Made by a program: the position numbers and the translations under genes
Shown: positions 31,658-43,804 of the stretch, piece after piece
Layout of the letters: the number at the start of each line of letters is the position of its first letter
How positions within the stretch are numbered: position 1 is the stretch's first letter
Notes under the pieces: model-generated
The model's database searches: none
Told to the model about the DNA's origin: nothing
Seen by the model: the letters and a program-made list of their open reading frames with translations, nothing else
Assembly: GCF_021917145.1 (NCBI RefSeq)
Contig: NC_061077.1
Span: 10,377,251 to 10,441,250 of the forward strand
Length of the DNA: 64,000 bases
Origin: Hypomesus transpacificus
Lineage: Eukaryota > Chordata > Actinopteri > Osmeriformes > Osmeridae
Direction: 5' to 3'

Positions 31658-33605
31658 ATGTTTGCTACAGAATTTAAACTATCTGAAAGGAAGATTAATC
31701 TTAAGAATTTAAAATGTGGGATTTTCATTGTATTGGTTGAGTACTTAATTAACTTGTGAAGTCATCAAAGATATGTCTTATATGAATGTTTTCAATTGCA
31801 GTGCCTGGGAATTGGTTTGCACCTTTTTAAAGAGAGATCAAATTAAACTTTGGTTGAAATGAAGGTGTTGCAAATACATTTTCTCAGGACTGAAAACCCA
31901 AATCATTGCACAATACTGAAAAGTTAACAGTCAAAGTGACCCTTAACTATCCAAAGACATTTTTCAGATTACCTTCTGTTGAAAGTATTTTGACGTTGAT
32001 CTCTTATCTCAAATTGGATGAAACTCTACTAGTGTTAGCATGACAAATCATCTATGAAGTAATTGTTACAATTTCAGGACAATCCTTTTGGGGAAACCAA
32101 GGCCACTGGAAGTACAAATAATAACAATCTTCATTCTTTGAATGATTTAGGCAGGAGGACCATGTATGCAAAAGGAAATTGGTATGCTACTGAAACTGGC
32201 AACTGATCTGTAAAAGAAAACATACTTTGGATGTTAATATTGTGAGGGGTGTTTACCAGATAAGCTGGGTTTCGGTTGGATTGCCATAAGCGTTTGTTGA
32301 AACCATGATAAGGTAATTGATTCATCAGACAGAAATGTTTGAACATGAGAAGAATTGCAACCAGAGGCCTTTCTAATTGTGAATGGATGACAACAGGTTT
32401 AGTAGCATTGAGGCTCAACTTTCTCTGGCTAGTTCAACATCTGCTGGCTGGCTACTGGCCTAATCTTTTTTGACATGTGGAGGGAGAGTGATTGATGTCT
32501 TGATGCTAGAGACCATGTCTATGCATCTCAATGCCAAGCTGCGGTATCCTTTCTACTGAACTGATTTGGGACACACCTGGCATCAAATCAGCATTCCAAG
32601 TGCTTTTTTTCATGTGAGCTATCAAGGTAAACAGGTAAGTATTGAACAATGAACATGTTGCGTGATCATTTATTCAACTTATACATTCACAGGCATTATG
32701 CATTATGGAATTAGTAGTAAAAGGAGCTTTATTGGAGTACTGAATAATTTATAATTTAATAATTAGTGCAAGAAGGAAGGAAGGAACATTTTATACATGT
32801 ATTCATAAGTTCAAAAATATAAAAAGAAAAAACTATTCTAAAAGGTTTTCTATGGTTTGGTGTCCATAATCTCAGTCCAATGACCTAAACTGCCATTTAA
32901 GTCGCAAAACAGTGAACTCTTTATGCTGTCTTGTGCTACACGCACAGCTCTTTTAGCTTGAAAGAATGTTAAACCTCCTAAAGTTGGGATAGTATTGCGT
33001 CTGGCATTGGTATTTTAAGCAAAGAGTTTTGAGGTCTTAGAAGTCAGCTGGCATTAATTCCTCTGGGGCAAAGGGATTCAACTTTTCCCCAGAAGGTAGC
33101 TAATAAGAACGTTTTTTAAATTTCAAATCTCCTTTTGTAGACCTTTTATTTCTCAGTGTACAAAATAACAATCCATTAGGTGATGTGGATATTGTTTATT
33201 TTGTGCATTATATCCAAGGAGGTTTCACAAACATTAGAGTTTTCTCAGTAAACATCAGCAAAAGTTGTATAAATTAATTTTGACAAACAGGTGAGATAGA
33301 GTAATTGCCTTACTGTTTCCAATACCCAAGGTTATGGCTTTATACCCCACAGAGTAAAACCCTTCAATTGATTTTTCTAAATAAACTAAATTAAAATTTG
33401 TTAAGAAAACTGTAAAGTGGACAGAAGATACATTATGACATAATATACTCTGTACAGTTGTAGCTGTGTTTGTCCGCTTGTGAGTAGATGACGGCTGTAT
33501 CTGGAGGTATTTTTGATTGGAAGTAAGCTGGGCTGTGCTGTATTACTAAATAGAGGTCCATTTAAGGGTGGATGAATGGTGCAGATGTCTACAGTAACTT
33601 CGGTC

Positions 33606-34841
33606 TTAGATAAACTTTTCCATACGCATCACATTGATTCTGGCCAGCTTGGAGAACCAGCGGTTAGCATGTGTGTTACTGTGAGAGGACGTTTGAACAA
33701 AGCCCAGCTTCTGATAAAGGGAGTTGGCTGCCGTCTGTGGTGAGCTGGTGTCCAAGACGATTCGAGAGTAGCCACGTTCCTTGCAGAAATCCATGGCCTT
33801 CTGAGCCAGCTGAGCACCAAGGCCTTTGCGGCGACAAGCAAAAGACACGACCATGTGGGAAACCTCACCATAGCTACCATCACCTGCATCTTGGGCTATC
33901 TCTTGGGCTCCCATCATCCCTCCATTCCAGCCACTACTGCCATCACTCTCATCCTCATCCTCCCCCCTCCTCCCCGTCACTGCCACTACACCGGCCACCT
34001 TGGACTTGCCATTGACCTCTGCCTCTGCCACCCAGAAGCCATTGTCGGGGTTGTCTAGGAAGCTGGCCTGAATGTCGGCCATGTCTGTGCCCAATCTTCT
34101 CTTCATGTAGCCTTCATAAATCTCGTGGCAACAGTAGTACACCAGCCCAGCCCAGGCACCCCCGAAGAGTAATGCCTGGAAGTAGGAACTTCCTCCAAGC
34201 ACATATCCCGCCATGGAGATACTGAGGGCCACCCCAATGTGGTCTGGATCACTCATGGCCTTAAAGAATGCCGGGTAGACATGTTCCAAAATCCCATTAC
34301 GAAACAGTGAGATGACGGCATTCTTATCTTCGGCCGTGTACTCTCTGATGGAGTACTTCACTGTGTGACAGAAAAATAGGGGGAAGGGATATAGATTCAG
34401 CTCAAGACTAATCTGTACGTTTTTGCAATAAGAAAATCCTGCTGGATTTCACAACAGGCTCACATAACTGTGGAAGAAAATAAAGCCCTTTCACAAAAAT
34501 GTACCCTCTTTATGTCTAGATATGGAGTACTCCAACTTCAAAAATACAACAAATATATGTTAAATATCAAATACACAAACAGCATGTGTAAAACTTTTAC
34601 AATAGGTAGTTTTTCATGTTAGTTTTAACTAAACAGAAACATAATCAAATTCCACAGTTATTAGTTGCTGACAAAAAGTTGTTTCAAACCAGTAGTATGA
34701 ATGAAAAAGACACACATCAGCACAGAAAACTTTGAAGTGTTACCACAGTATATGGTGCGTGTCTAACATCCAACAGGAACATGGTTCACTGGGGACAGAA
34801 AACAAGAGAAAATGTGACTTACAGTTATATTTCTGTGCCAT
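33606..34841 (-). CDS. NAT8/camello-like GNAT N-acetyltransferase
   Basis: Members of this family use acetyl-CoA to acetylate amino groups (cysteine conjugates or lysines) and are anchored in ER/Golgi membranes; the substrate here is unknown. The main exon is 33606-34360. A 19-bp first coding exon (34823-34841) is proposed: it begins with ATG, reads MAQKYN and ends before GTAAGT. The main exon follows a polypyrimidine tract and CACAG, and the junction codon reads Leu. The product is then 257 residues. A hydrophobic segment spans about residues 48-81. The GNAT acetyl-CoA loop 'RRKGLGAQL' is at 183-191, followed by 'GYSRIVLDTS' and 'SLYQKLGFVQ'. An acidic and Gly-rich insert ('GEDEDESDGSSGWNGG') interrupts the domain before the loop. 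Without the small exon the frame would start with GTG, which is not credible. The exact nat8 paralogue is not assigned. Confidence 0.82.
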
Positions 34842-34995
34842 GTTGTTATCTAACTCTTCCTTTTTTCTCACACGCTCCACTTTACACAGCTCCAACTCCC
34901 CCTCCACACCTTCTCTCTTTCTGTGAACTTTAGCTACAGCAAGTGGTAAATACCCATTTACAGAGGCTTAAGAGTCATCTGGGCATGCTCACAAA

Positions 34996-35099
34996 CACGC
35001 ACGCATAAATGCATGTGCAAACACACACACACACTCTCACGCACACAGTCTCTCACTCATACAAAACACACCCATGTGTACGCATATACACACACACAC
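34996..35099. repeat. CA-rich microsatellite tract
   Basis: Interrupted CA runs that end in the target site of the neighbouring LTR. Confidence 0.85.
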
Positions 35100-35343
35100 T
35101 GTGACAAAGCAGGCAAGGAGTCAGCGTCTTTTGGATGAAAGCGCACAAGGTCTTTACTTGACATAAACAGGGTTTCACAAAACAAAGGTCAGACGCCACA
35201 CGGCCATTAACATGAAACGAGAATAAGACAACAACGAAGTCGGAAACATCTCGGCTTATATAGCCGTCCTAATTAGTCCCAACTCAAAACAGGTGTGTCT
35301 TAAAATTCCGGTGACGCAGACCGGCGCCGTGTGCTCCGTGACA
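35100..35343 (-). mobile_element. Solo LTR of an LTR retrotransposon
   Basis: Read on the minus strand, the 244-bp segment begins TGTCACGG and ends TTTGTCACA, the TG...CA termini of LTRs. It holds a TATA-like 'GGCTATATAAGCC' and a downstream AGTAAA that may serve for polyadenylation. A 5-bp CACAC lies on each side (35095-35099 and 35344-35348), as expected for integrase. This evidence is weakened because the site is in CA-rich DNA. No internal gag or pol sequence accompanies it, so recombination between two LTRs is the likely origin. A Gypsy-like source is inference. Confidence 0.65.
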
Positions 35344-36049
35344 CACACAGGGAGCCATGTGCACTATTAATTGTATCCCATTTACTAAGCATTCGAATCC
35401 AATATCTGATTTGACTGTTTCTCCAACATCTTTAAAAAAGCTGCTAACCCATAGCAACACTTGCTAAATGAGTTGGAGGACATGGCTTTAGTATGAACAC
35501 AAGACTGTACATCCTGTTCCAACTGTGTTGCTGTACTTCAATGAGAGGTTGTGGGGAGATGAATAATGTCTGTTCCCTTGACTTTGGAGCTCCTATAGCC
35601 ATAGTGACAGTGTCAACTGCAATAACCCAGGAGTCTTCTGACAAGATTACATTTTCCCTGCAGGAGGAGGGCCCTTACACCTGTTTAAATCAATAGGATC
35701 GCCTCATGAATCGCAGAGTACCGGAAGGTCAAGGAACTCTGGAACTTTCACCATTTCAAATGCTCCCATGAATTCTGAATTATTCAATGGTAGACATTAC
35801 AGAATCAAAAGTCTGTAATCCAATGTAAAGATTAATTTGGGATTAATCAAATTTCAAGAGTTTTGAAAAGTGGTATGATATGAGGTGGTACTGTCATCTA
35901 GACTATAGGTTGAAAAAACAACTGTCTGACACACACCACATTTAGCACATACAGTAGATAGAGTCCAATGCATGTTATAAAACCTAACCATCATTCAACA
36001 CATACAGTTATGTTACTTTATCGTTCAGAATATGAACCCATATGGATTG

Positions 36050-36177
36050 ATTCCCCGACGTGCCAAATGACGTTGTGTCCTTGGGCAAGGCACTTCACCC
36101 TACTTGCCTCGGGGGGAATGTCCCTGTACTTACTGTAAGTCGCTCTGGATAAGAGCGTCTGCTAAATGACTAAATGT
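36050..36177 (+). repeat. Fish SINE-like repeat
   Basis: 'GTCCTTGGGCAAGGCACTTC' precedes 'AAGTCGCTCTGGATAAGAGC' and 'GTCTGCTAAATGAC', a sequence seen very widely in fish genomes. Its 3' part matches the tail of the LINE remnant near 38.2 kb, in the opposite orientation, suggesting a shared reverse-transcriptase recognition tail. Ends are approximate. Confidence 0.6.
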
Positions 36178-38149
36178 CACCCAGTGCATAGTCACATCAT
36201 TTGAATAGTTGTTTTAAAAATGATAATCAATAGTTTCAACCTGGAAACCTCAAAATATTAAAGTTTAATACCACTTTTCCAAGGAGACCTTGTCATTGAG
36301 CAACACCGCAAGTGACAATAAATAATTCAGTATTCTGCCTTTAATAACTACATTATACATCCCCTGCTATGCCTCAATCCCATTGAAATTGTGTCTCAAT
36401 GAAATTGTGTACCTCAAGACAATACGACCCAAGTCAAATTACATTAAATTGACGTATTGAATGCTTCATATCTTACCTGTCATCTTTATTATGTTAATAT
36501 TTCCAGCAGAGCTGACACTAGAAGCAGACTGAAAAATATTCAGGATATTCAGGATTTAGCAAAGATAAGTTTGTTTACTTGTAAGTGCCTGCCAGTAGCA
36601 TTTGACTTCCTGTCATACTTCACAACCAACTGCAGCATCTTGGGTTGATGGTTAGTTCTGCTGTTTGCTCCTTTATTTGACTGTACATCATGATAATGTA
36701 ATTACAGGTGTTTGAAATGCTTACTAATTTTCCTTTGAACACTTACAGTGTAAACTTCAAGAAACATTCCACATTATATATTAAAGGAGGAGTGTATTGT
36801 TGTGGATGTGTGTGATATTAATATGTACTATAAATCAACACCAACAGTATCATTGTATTGTGTTTTTTATGACAGTAAATGTACATGTACTTCCTACACA
36901 GAAACAGTTCCAGTGTTAGGTATCGTTACAAGTGAAGCTTACACTTCAGTGTGAGAACTTCATCCCTGGCAGAGTTCAACAGGATTTCTGACAGAGGCAC
37001 CACACTAAAAGAACATTATAGTATTATTAACGCATCATATACATGATAAACTGATGCTTATTAATGTCATCAGTAAAATATGTAATTCTGACCCTGTCTT
37101 GACTGATCATATTTTGGACAAGTTCATCATTGGACTGATAAATAATGACATTTCTAACCACCAACACCTTCAGGGAGTCTTGCTGACAACCAGAAAGCTA
37201 ATTAAACCCGTGGCATCATAAACAGATTACCATAAATTGTTGTACCGCCTAAATACTGATTAGACACAAACACACCCAACTTTCGTCAACATGCACCATG
37301 CAATACACACACACACACACTACAAAGTGCGATATGTAACCACAAGTGTCAACCTCAAACCACAGTGATGAGGTTGGTACACGTATTATATGTACAGTAC
37401 ATTCAAGAAGAACTTCACAATAGATTAGCTACATGAAACTGTTCGATGGAAGTCAGATGGGAAGTAAACCATTAACAAATGAGGGGTGTTACCTTTGATA
37501 CTGATCGAAAGGCAACAAAAGCTTTTATAGGAACTATATTGCAGCAAAGGCTCATTCCCTTCTCCCCCTAGGATAGCAGGCATAAGGAACCAAGCAGCCT
37601 AAAACTACAGGCCATCTATCACACTTAAAAAGCTGCCCACCTCTACTTTACCACCAATATGGGGAAACATGCTGTAAATCCAGGACGTTATGCTGCAAAG
37701 GATGATTCTACGGTGGGACCAAGAATGGAATAATCATCTCCCTGTTTCTCATTAGAACTGGCTGCTATTGTTTAAGGTTAATTATTGACCAGGGATGTGG
37801 CTGGGAGGTTTACAGGTCCCTGAATGGTTGTGTGGTTTATTAAGAAGTGATGTCTCCCAGACAAAGCAGACTCTGAAGGATACCGTTCAGCTCCTGTGGA
37901 TCCCTGCTGCCTCTAACACCGCAGAAGGAAATAGAAAGTGATTTGCTCTCAACAGTATCTTTCCTGTGTTGCAATGCAGCTGTTACAGGTCATTAGAACA
38001 AGTGATGCCACTGCGTGGTTTGCTGGAATCCTGATATGACTGACCTAATAACTGGCATTTATTGATGAATGGGATATAGGGGGAATGGGATGCAACAATA
38101 CTGTACACTTCCGTGGGCAATGAAGACACAGCGTTAACAAAGAAAACAA

Positions 38150-38883
38150 ACATTTACATGTATTCATTTAGCATTTTATCCAAAGCGACTTCCAAGAGAT
38201 TTTATCCAAAGCGACTTCCAAGAGAGAGCTTTACAAAGTGCATAGGTCACTGATAATATCAACAAGATACCCCTAAAGCATTGCGGGTAGCCAAAACAAG
38301 AAGCACACATTGTGAACAACCAAAAAATAAGTGCCAAAGGGAAGAACCATAAGAGCATGTAGTTAAGCAAGTTACAATTATACCACATTAATCTCTAAGT
38401 GCAAGTGTACCTGTAGAAAAAGCAAGCAACAGTAAAAATAAAAATAAGATGAACTAAAATTGAATATTTCGCAGCGAATACAACAGTTTAAATCAGTTAC
38501 CACTAACCAACAAGAGCAACAAGTCTCTAAGCAAGAGTCATTGTGATCCTTGAGGAAACTATCATTGGGTTCAGCAAACCATTCCTAAGTACCATTGTAT
38601 TCCCGGAACAAGTGCGTCTTGAGCCGTCTCTTGAAGGTGGAGAGGCAGTGTGTCTCTGATGGAGGTGGGGAGTTGATTCCACCACTGGGGGGCCAGGCAG
38701 GAGAATAGCTTGTGTTGGGACCGGGCGGTCTTGAGCGGTGGGACCACCTGGCGGTTGTCTGAAGAAGACTGTAGGTGGCGGGTGGGGTTGTAAGGCTGCA
38801 GGAGAGACTTGATGTAGTCGGATGCAGTCCCGTTCACTGCTCGGAAGGTCAGGCGGAGTAACGTGGGAGCGTCTGGGTAGCAA
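38150..38883 (-). pseudogene. LINE remnant: RT C-terminus plus 3' tail, frameshifted
   Basis: On the minus strand, 38883 to about 38660 encodes a typical LINE ORF2 C-terminal segment: 'NGTASDYIKSLLQPYNPTR', 'VVPPLKTARSQH' and 'APQWWNQLPTSIRD'. The frame is then lost. The continuation 'CLSTFKRRLKTHLFREYNGT' and a stop are found in another frame at about 38655-38588, so one frameshift separates the parts. Downstream comes a non-coding tail ending 'AAGTCGCTTTGGATAAAATG'. In that tail a 26-27-bp segment around 'TTTTATCCAAAGCGACTTCC' (38186-38226) is duplicated in tandem. The copy is truncated at its 5' end, as is usual for LINEs, and cannot encode an active enzyme. The clade (L2/CR1-like) is inferred. 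Confidence 0.7.
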
Positions 38884-41800
38884 ACAAGTGAAATGCCATG
38901 AAAAACTGCCTCTATTACACTGCTGGAATAATCAGAAACAGGGTGTGCTATGAGACAGGTTGCACTGAATCAGAATGAGTTCCACTTTTTTCTATAAAAT
39001 ACAGCTCCTGCTGTTATGAACACAATTCAATTGTGTTGAGTAAAGAATTAAGTCATTTCCTGAGCAGGGTTACAGTTTTGCACCAGACATTTGCCAGCAC
39101 TTCACCTGTATCCCCTTTGGAAAGAATGACAAACAATACTGTAACCTTGAGTTCAGTTCCATTTTGAACTCTGGGATCCATCTTCCTTGACCGTGACAGA
39201 ATCTGAATAGCAGTATTTTTCCCTCAAAGATCCATCTATTCATCTAACAGGACCACCCATCCCAACCCAGGTAATGGCACTGTTATTGAGAGAGGTTCAA
39301 GGTCTGCTTAAATGGATTTAAAACCAGAAGTGTCCACAAAATGTTGGAATGCAGATGCACATTCAGCTATTTAAATACAATTTATCTTTCTCTGCAATGG
39401 CTAAGGCGACTTAAACGGAGGGAATATACACCTTTAGCATCACATCAGATTGAAGCTGCAGTCTAACACTATTTGTTGAGAAGAAGGATGATTTTAACAC
39501 AAATCAACAATAAATGCATTCAATAAACACATGTTAAAATTACAGCCTGCCAAATACATCATGATTAAAAACAAACATTATATTTTTTTACATAAAACAA
39601 TCTGGCTATGCAAATAAATGCAGCTTTTAGCTGTGTGGCATCAGAAAAAGTTTTACTTTGAAAACCTCCTGTGTGGATTACTACGCTTTCAGTCATTCAT
39701 AGCACATCTCTGTTTGAGACAAAGACAGAGAAAAAAAGTAATCTCATTGTTCTATAGCTACCTGGTATTCATTTCGTAAAGTATCTCAGATTGACTCATG
39801 TTCTACCAATTAGAACAGTGTCCCTCAATTTCTAATAAACAGAAATTCTCATTAGAGAAGCAGATGAGGCAGCAGATGTTGCATCATTCTGTCAGATGTT
39901 CTGGAATATTGAGGGCAGTTGACCTCTCAGCATTTTCACATGACTTTGGTTTAAGAAGTTGAATTAAGATGTTTTGTAGTGTGAAAGTATTAGATAGTAT
40001 TTATAGCGTATGTGTCAACACAAGTAGACATTGTAGCTCACTCAAAATAAATGTGGGAAGAACACCTGTGTACAGCGGTTTCTGAGTGTTAGACACTATA
40101 CATACCATGAGAGCACTTCCATAACTCAGTCTGTTGATCTAGCATACATAGATTTCAGGGTTTTATCCATAGTATACTAATATACTTGATCATAACTATG
40201 CTCATATGCAAGGATGTTTTGGGCAAAATGTCTTACTTTTTAAGCAGATGTCTACTGCTGTATGAAGATCATAACGTTTAGTGTGTCAGAGACACATCAG
40301 TGACATACAAAATCTTGTTGCCAATTCAACTTCACCTGGTTGCTGGCACCTAAGTGATAATGCGAACACATTTCAAAGTGTTAATAATAGAACAACTCAT
40401 CACAGAAACCAGCCTCCAGTAACAGGGGCTTAAGTGGCATGGACGACAGTGTTCTGTCATTTTTGTTTCGTAAACACCTGGTTTACTGAACTATGGGTAG
40501 ATTGGTCACCATCATGATAGAATGATAAGTTCCATCTCTATCAGATTAGTGTTAGACTGGAGCAATTAGGAGTCATTTCATGATAAAAACATGATTTTGT
40601 GTATTGATTTCTTAATAATTTTTACTAAGTGTCAACATTACTGCTGGTGTGTGCAAACTTTCAGTTTGCAGGCAAACATGACATCCGTTGACCTTTAGAG
40701 TCTCTTCTGAGAGATTGTATGTGAAATCGAGTTTTCCATCACTTCCTTGAAAAATATTTATTGTACTTTAAATTGTGTTTGAAAACCTTGGGATGTGCCA
40801 GTCTAGTCAAGGTCTTTGCAATGTACTTGTCAATGGGTGTTTGGTAATGATATTCATGAAAACGATTGGAGGAATTCCAATTTATTACTTTTGGTGGGAT
40901 ATTTGATTCTTTGTGCTGTGGTGGATATGGTAATGCTTTTGTGATGTGAAGCAGTCATCTGTGCATATTAGAGACTACTGATTAAAGAGGATGCCCAGTA
41001 TCTAAATGATAAGTTTGAATTCTTACCGGTATTTTCTCATATTTCTCCTCAGACTACCAGTCTGGCTTTACTACTGCCATTGTGTCTCTTAATTTGTATT
41101 GTCCAGGGCTATCAACTTGATAGTCTGAAATGAATCTGTTGACATTAGGGGTATTCCTGAAAAAATACACAGCCAACATTCCTCAAAACAGACACATGAC
41201 AGTCAAGGAGCAGGCTTATTTCCGGAGGCCACAGAAAGTGATGGAATCGTAATTATCAGGATATCAATTAATCTCAAAAGTCTCAGTCTATAATAATTCC
41301 TAAAGTGGCAGTTCCTCTGGACCTTGAGTGAAATACTCTTTCACTGCACTATGACATATTCACTCTCAGTCCCAATATTGTGGTCTCTCTGCACTTCAGC
41401 TGTTTCTATGTATTTTTGGTTTAGGCTTATAATATATCTTATATCCCCTGACTGTCACTTGTCATGCTCCTATAATCTTTCATACTTGAGCTGTCAAAAC
41501 TAAGGATTTTTATAGGAAATGTTCAATATTTCCCACATATCATGACACTACATCACACAAAAAAACGAAATGATGCTCTGCTGTTGCAGAGTATGTAGCA
41601 GCTCCACATAAGTCTTGTAGAATTTAAGAATAATGTAGCCTAGATCCCATAATCAAAATAAATGTCCCTAATTCTGAATAAATTACTATCAATGACTTGT
41701 AGCTATGGCACACTACGTGGCATATCGTTTTAAGGTTTGGGAAAGCGTAGATCCTTTACAAAACAGTTGCTATGGAGTTGTCTGTAGATTGAGTGAATCA

Positions 41801-43606
41801 TCTAACATTAAATAGTCTCCACCACACAAAGAGCAAATAGCTTTCCTCAGAAGCATGAGGTGAGCACAAGCCCAGAGACACCAGCAAATACTCCACACAC
41901 AAAGCACAGCCTTACATCAACAGACCTTCAGTGTTTGCTGTATAAAATGTCTGTGAAGGAATTGTATCAAAGACATTGAAGTTGTGCGCATTTAAAAACA
42001 AATGAAAACACTGTAGGCAGTACTCTAAGCTCCCCAAGCAGCTGGCCACCCACAGATACAGTATGCCCCTCACACTATCGTCAAGCTATTTATCTTAGAT
42101 TTAAAACAAATATTGTGTTATTAATACTGCATTCAGAAAGTCAGAGTAGGTGTCTGTGGTGTTGATTTCATATGGAGATGGAGACACCTGCTGGGCTGTT
42201 TCTGCTGGTACACCTGGAGCATTTCAAATCCAGTACAATTGTGATAACTGAAATGGGAATGTAACACTATATTCTAACATTAGTGTTAATGTTCGAGTAT
42301 TTTGGAGTGTTCTGTAACTATTTATGTCAGTTTCCATTGCTTTAACAATGTCTTTATTAAATTGCCACTTGCCCAGTTTATGTCATTTAAGTCGACAGAC
42401 TTCTCTGTTGAATGTATGCACTTTCCTGCCAAAGTAAATTCCTTGTCTGTGCAAACTTTCATGGCAATTTTACCCCTTTCTGATTCAGATTCTCTCTCTA
42501 GGAGTCAAAATGTTAAACCAGCTATTCAGTTGACAAAGATCTGAAGTGGGACTTTACTTAATATGTAAAATAGAATCCCTTCGCAGAGAGATGCATGAAC
42601 ATAAAAACAGTAGCAAAGGAAAGGACAAAGACAAAAGAGAACTCACAACACAATGAACAAGGGAAAGAGAGAATGAAAACAAGACCACTTGGGAAATAAG
42701 TTCTGTCATTTCCATGCATTCTTCAGCGCCAGGGTTTAACAAGCTAAAAAGCGCATAAAGCCACTATGTGGGTTGAATTCCTCTTAATCTTCACAGTGAA
42801 TGTTCAGCGGGAAGCCCATGGGAAGAATAACTTGTTAATTGAGACCTCCATCCACCGGAGGTGTACGCTAGAACACTGAACTTTATTTATTTGATACTTT
42901 GTTAGCTCAAGCATGGACTTTAGGGCATGCTTTAATGAGGTATATATATTATGTCTTGGTAGGAGCCAACATGGTGGTTTGCTGTACAAAAACTGCATTC
43001 CAGTACAAAACAATTGGAAAAATTATATCCCGACTGGATTTTACTTTAAATGATTCTACTGAACACACAGCAGTGTTTCCTATTTCTCAGTGTTTGCATG
43101 AAGCGAAAATAGACTCATTGTCTCGCATGTCTCATTACACAAATGTCTGTAGTGGTGATGCTCTTGAGCTGAGCAACCCCATGTCATCTAAACACTTTAA
43201 AACACCAACACAACTCTTGTATTTATAACCTCACTCAATGCATATCAGTTATCTTGTCATTGTTACATTCAATAGTCAATGTATTCTGATGAGTATTATG
43301 GCATTCATCTCTTCATTTAGAAATAAGACAGCCTCAGTTAGATCAATACTGATTGATCTTTATTGATCATATGAAGCAAATGTCTAGATGAAACAGTATC
43401 TTGACAGAAGCCTGTTAGATGGCTTCCCGAAGTTTGTTATATTCTGCTCTCTCAATCAATCTAAATCCAAGCACCATGGAAGAAGTCCACATTAAGCCAT
43501 TTGAAATAATCAACAACGTTATTATTATGGGAGTAATGTACCTATTAAAATGCTATCTTCAATGGTAAACAAAAAATGCCAACATAAACCAGTTGAAATA
43601 TTAGCA

Positions 43607-43612
43607 TTTATT
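43607..43612 (-). terminator. Candidate polyadenylation signal for pfdn4
   Basis: TTTATT on the plus strand (AATAAA on the minus strand), about 195 bp after the pfdn4 stop codon. Confidence 0.5.
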
Positions 43613-43804
43613 CTAACACCGATCCATGCTTGAGATCATCTTTTTGTCCCACAACAGAAATAATAACAATTGGATCACCAACATCATCAGTAGAAGATAG
43701 TACAATAGGTACAAAATAAAAACATTAAACTTGTGAATGCAAATGACGTGTATCAGTTGTGAACTGCATAAATGTCAAAGTTGAGTTGTTAAGCCCAGCA
43801 GTAT

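Larger units (their letters stand above)
21297..33605. other. 12-kb stretch without a recognised gene
   Basis: Only short reading frames without family resemblance were seen on either strand. In human synteny DOK5 lies between CBLN4 and PFDN4, but none of its PH or PTB exon signatures were recognised. The part nearest 33.6 kb should hold the 3' UTR of the nat8-like gene on the minus strand. Repeats inside this stretch are listed separately. Conserved regulatory elements for cbln4 could be present but cannot be identified without alignment. Confidence 0.45.
35349..43804. other. 8.5-kb stretch with repeats only, no host gene recognised
   Basis: Apart from the SINE-like repeat near 36.1 kb and the LINE remnant at 38.2-38.9 kb, only short random frames and a CA run near 37.31 kb were seen. 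The stretch runs up to the pfdn4 stop codon and includes the pfdn4 3' UTR at its right end. Confidence 0.45.
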
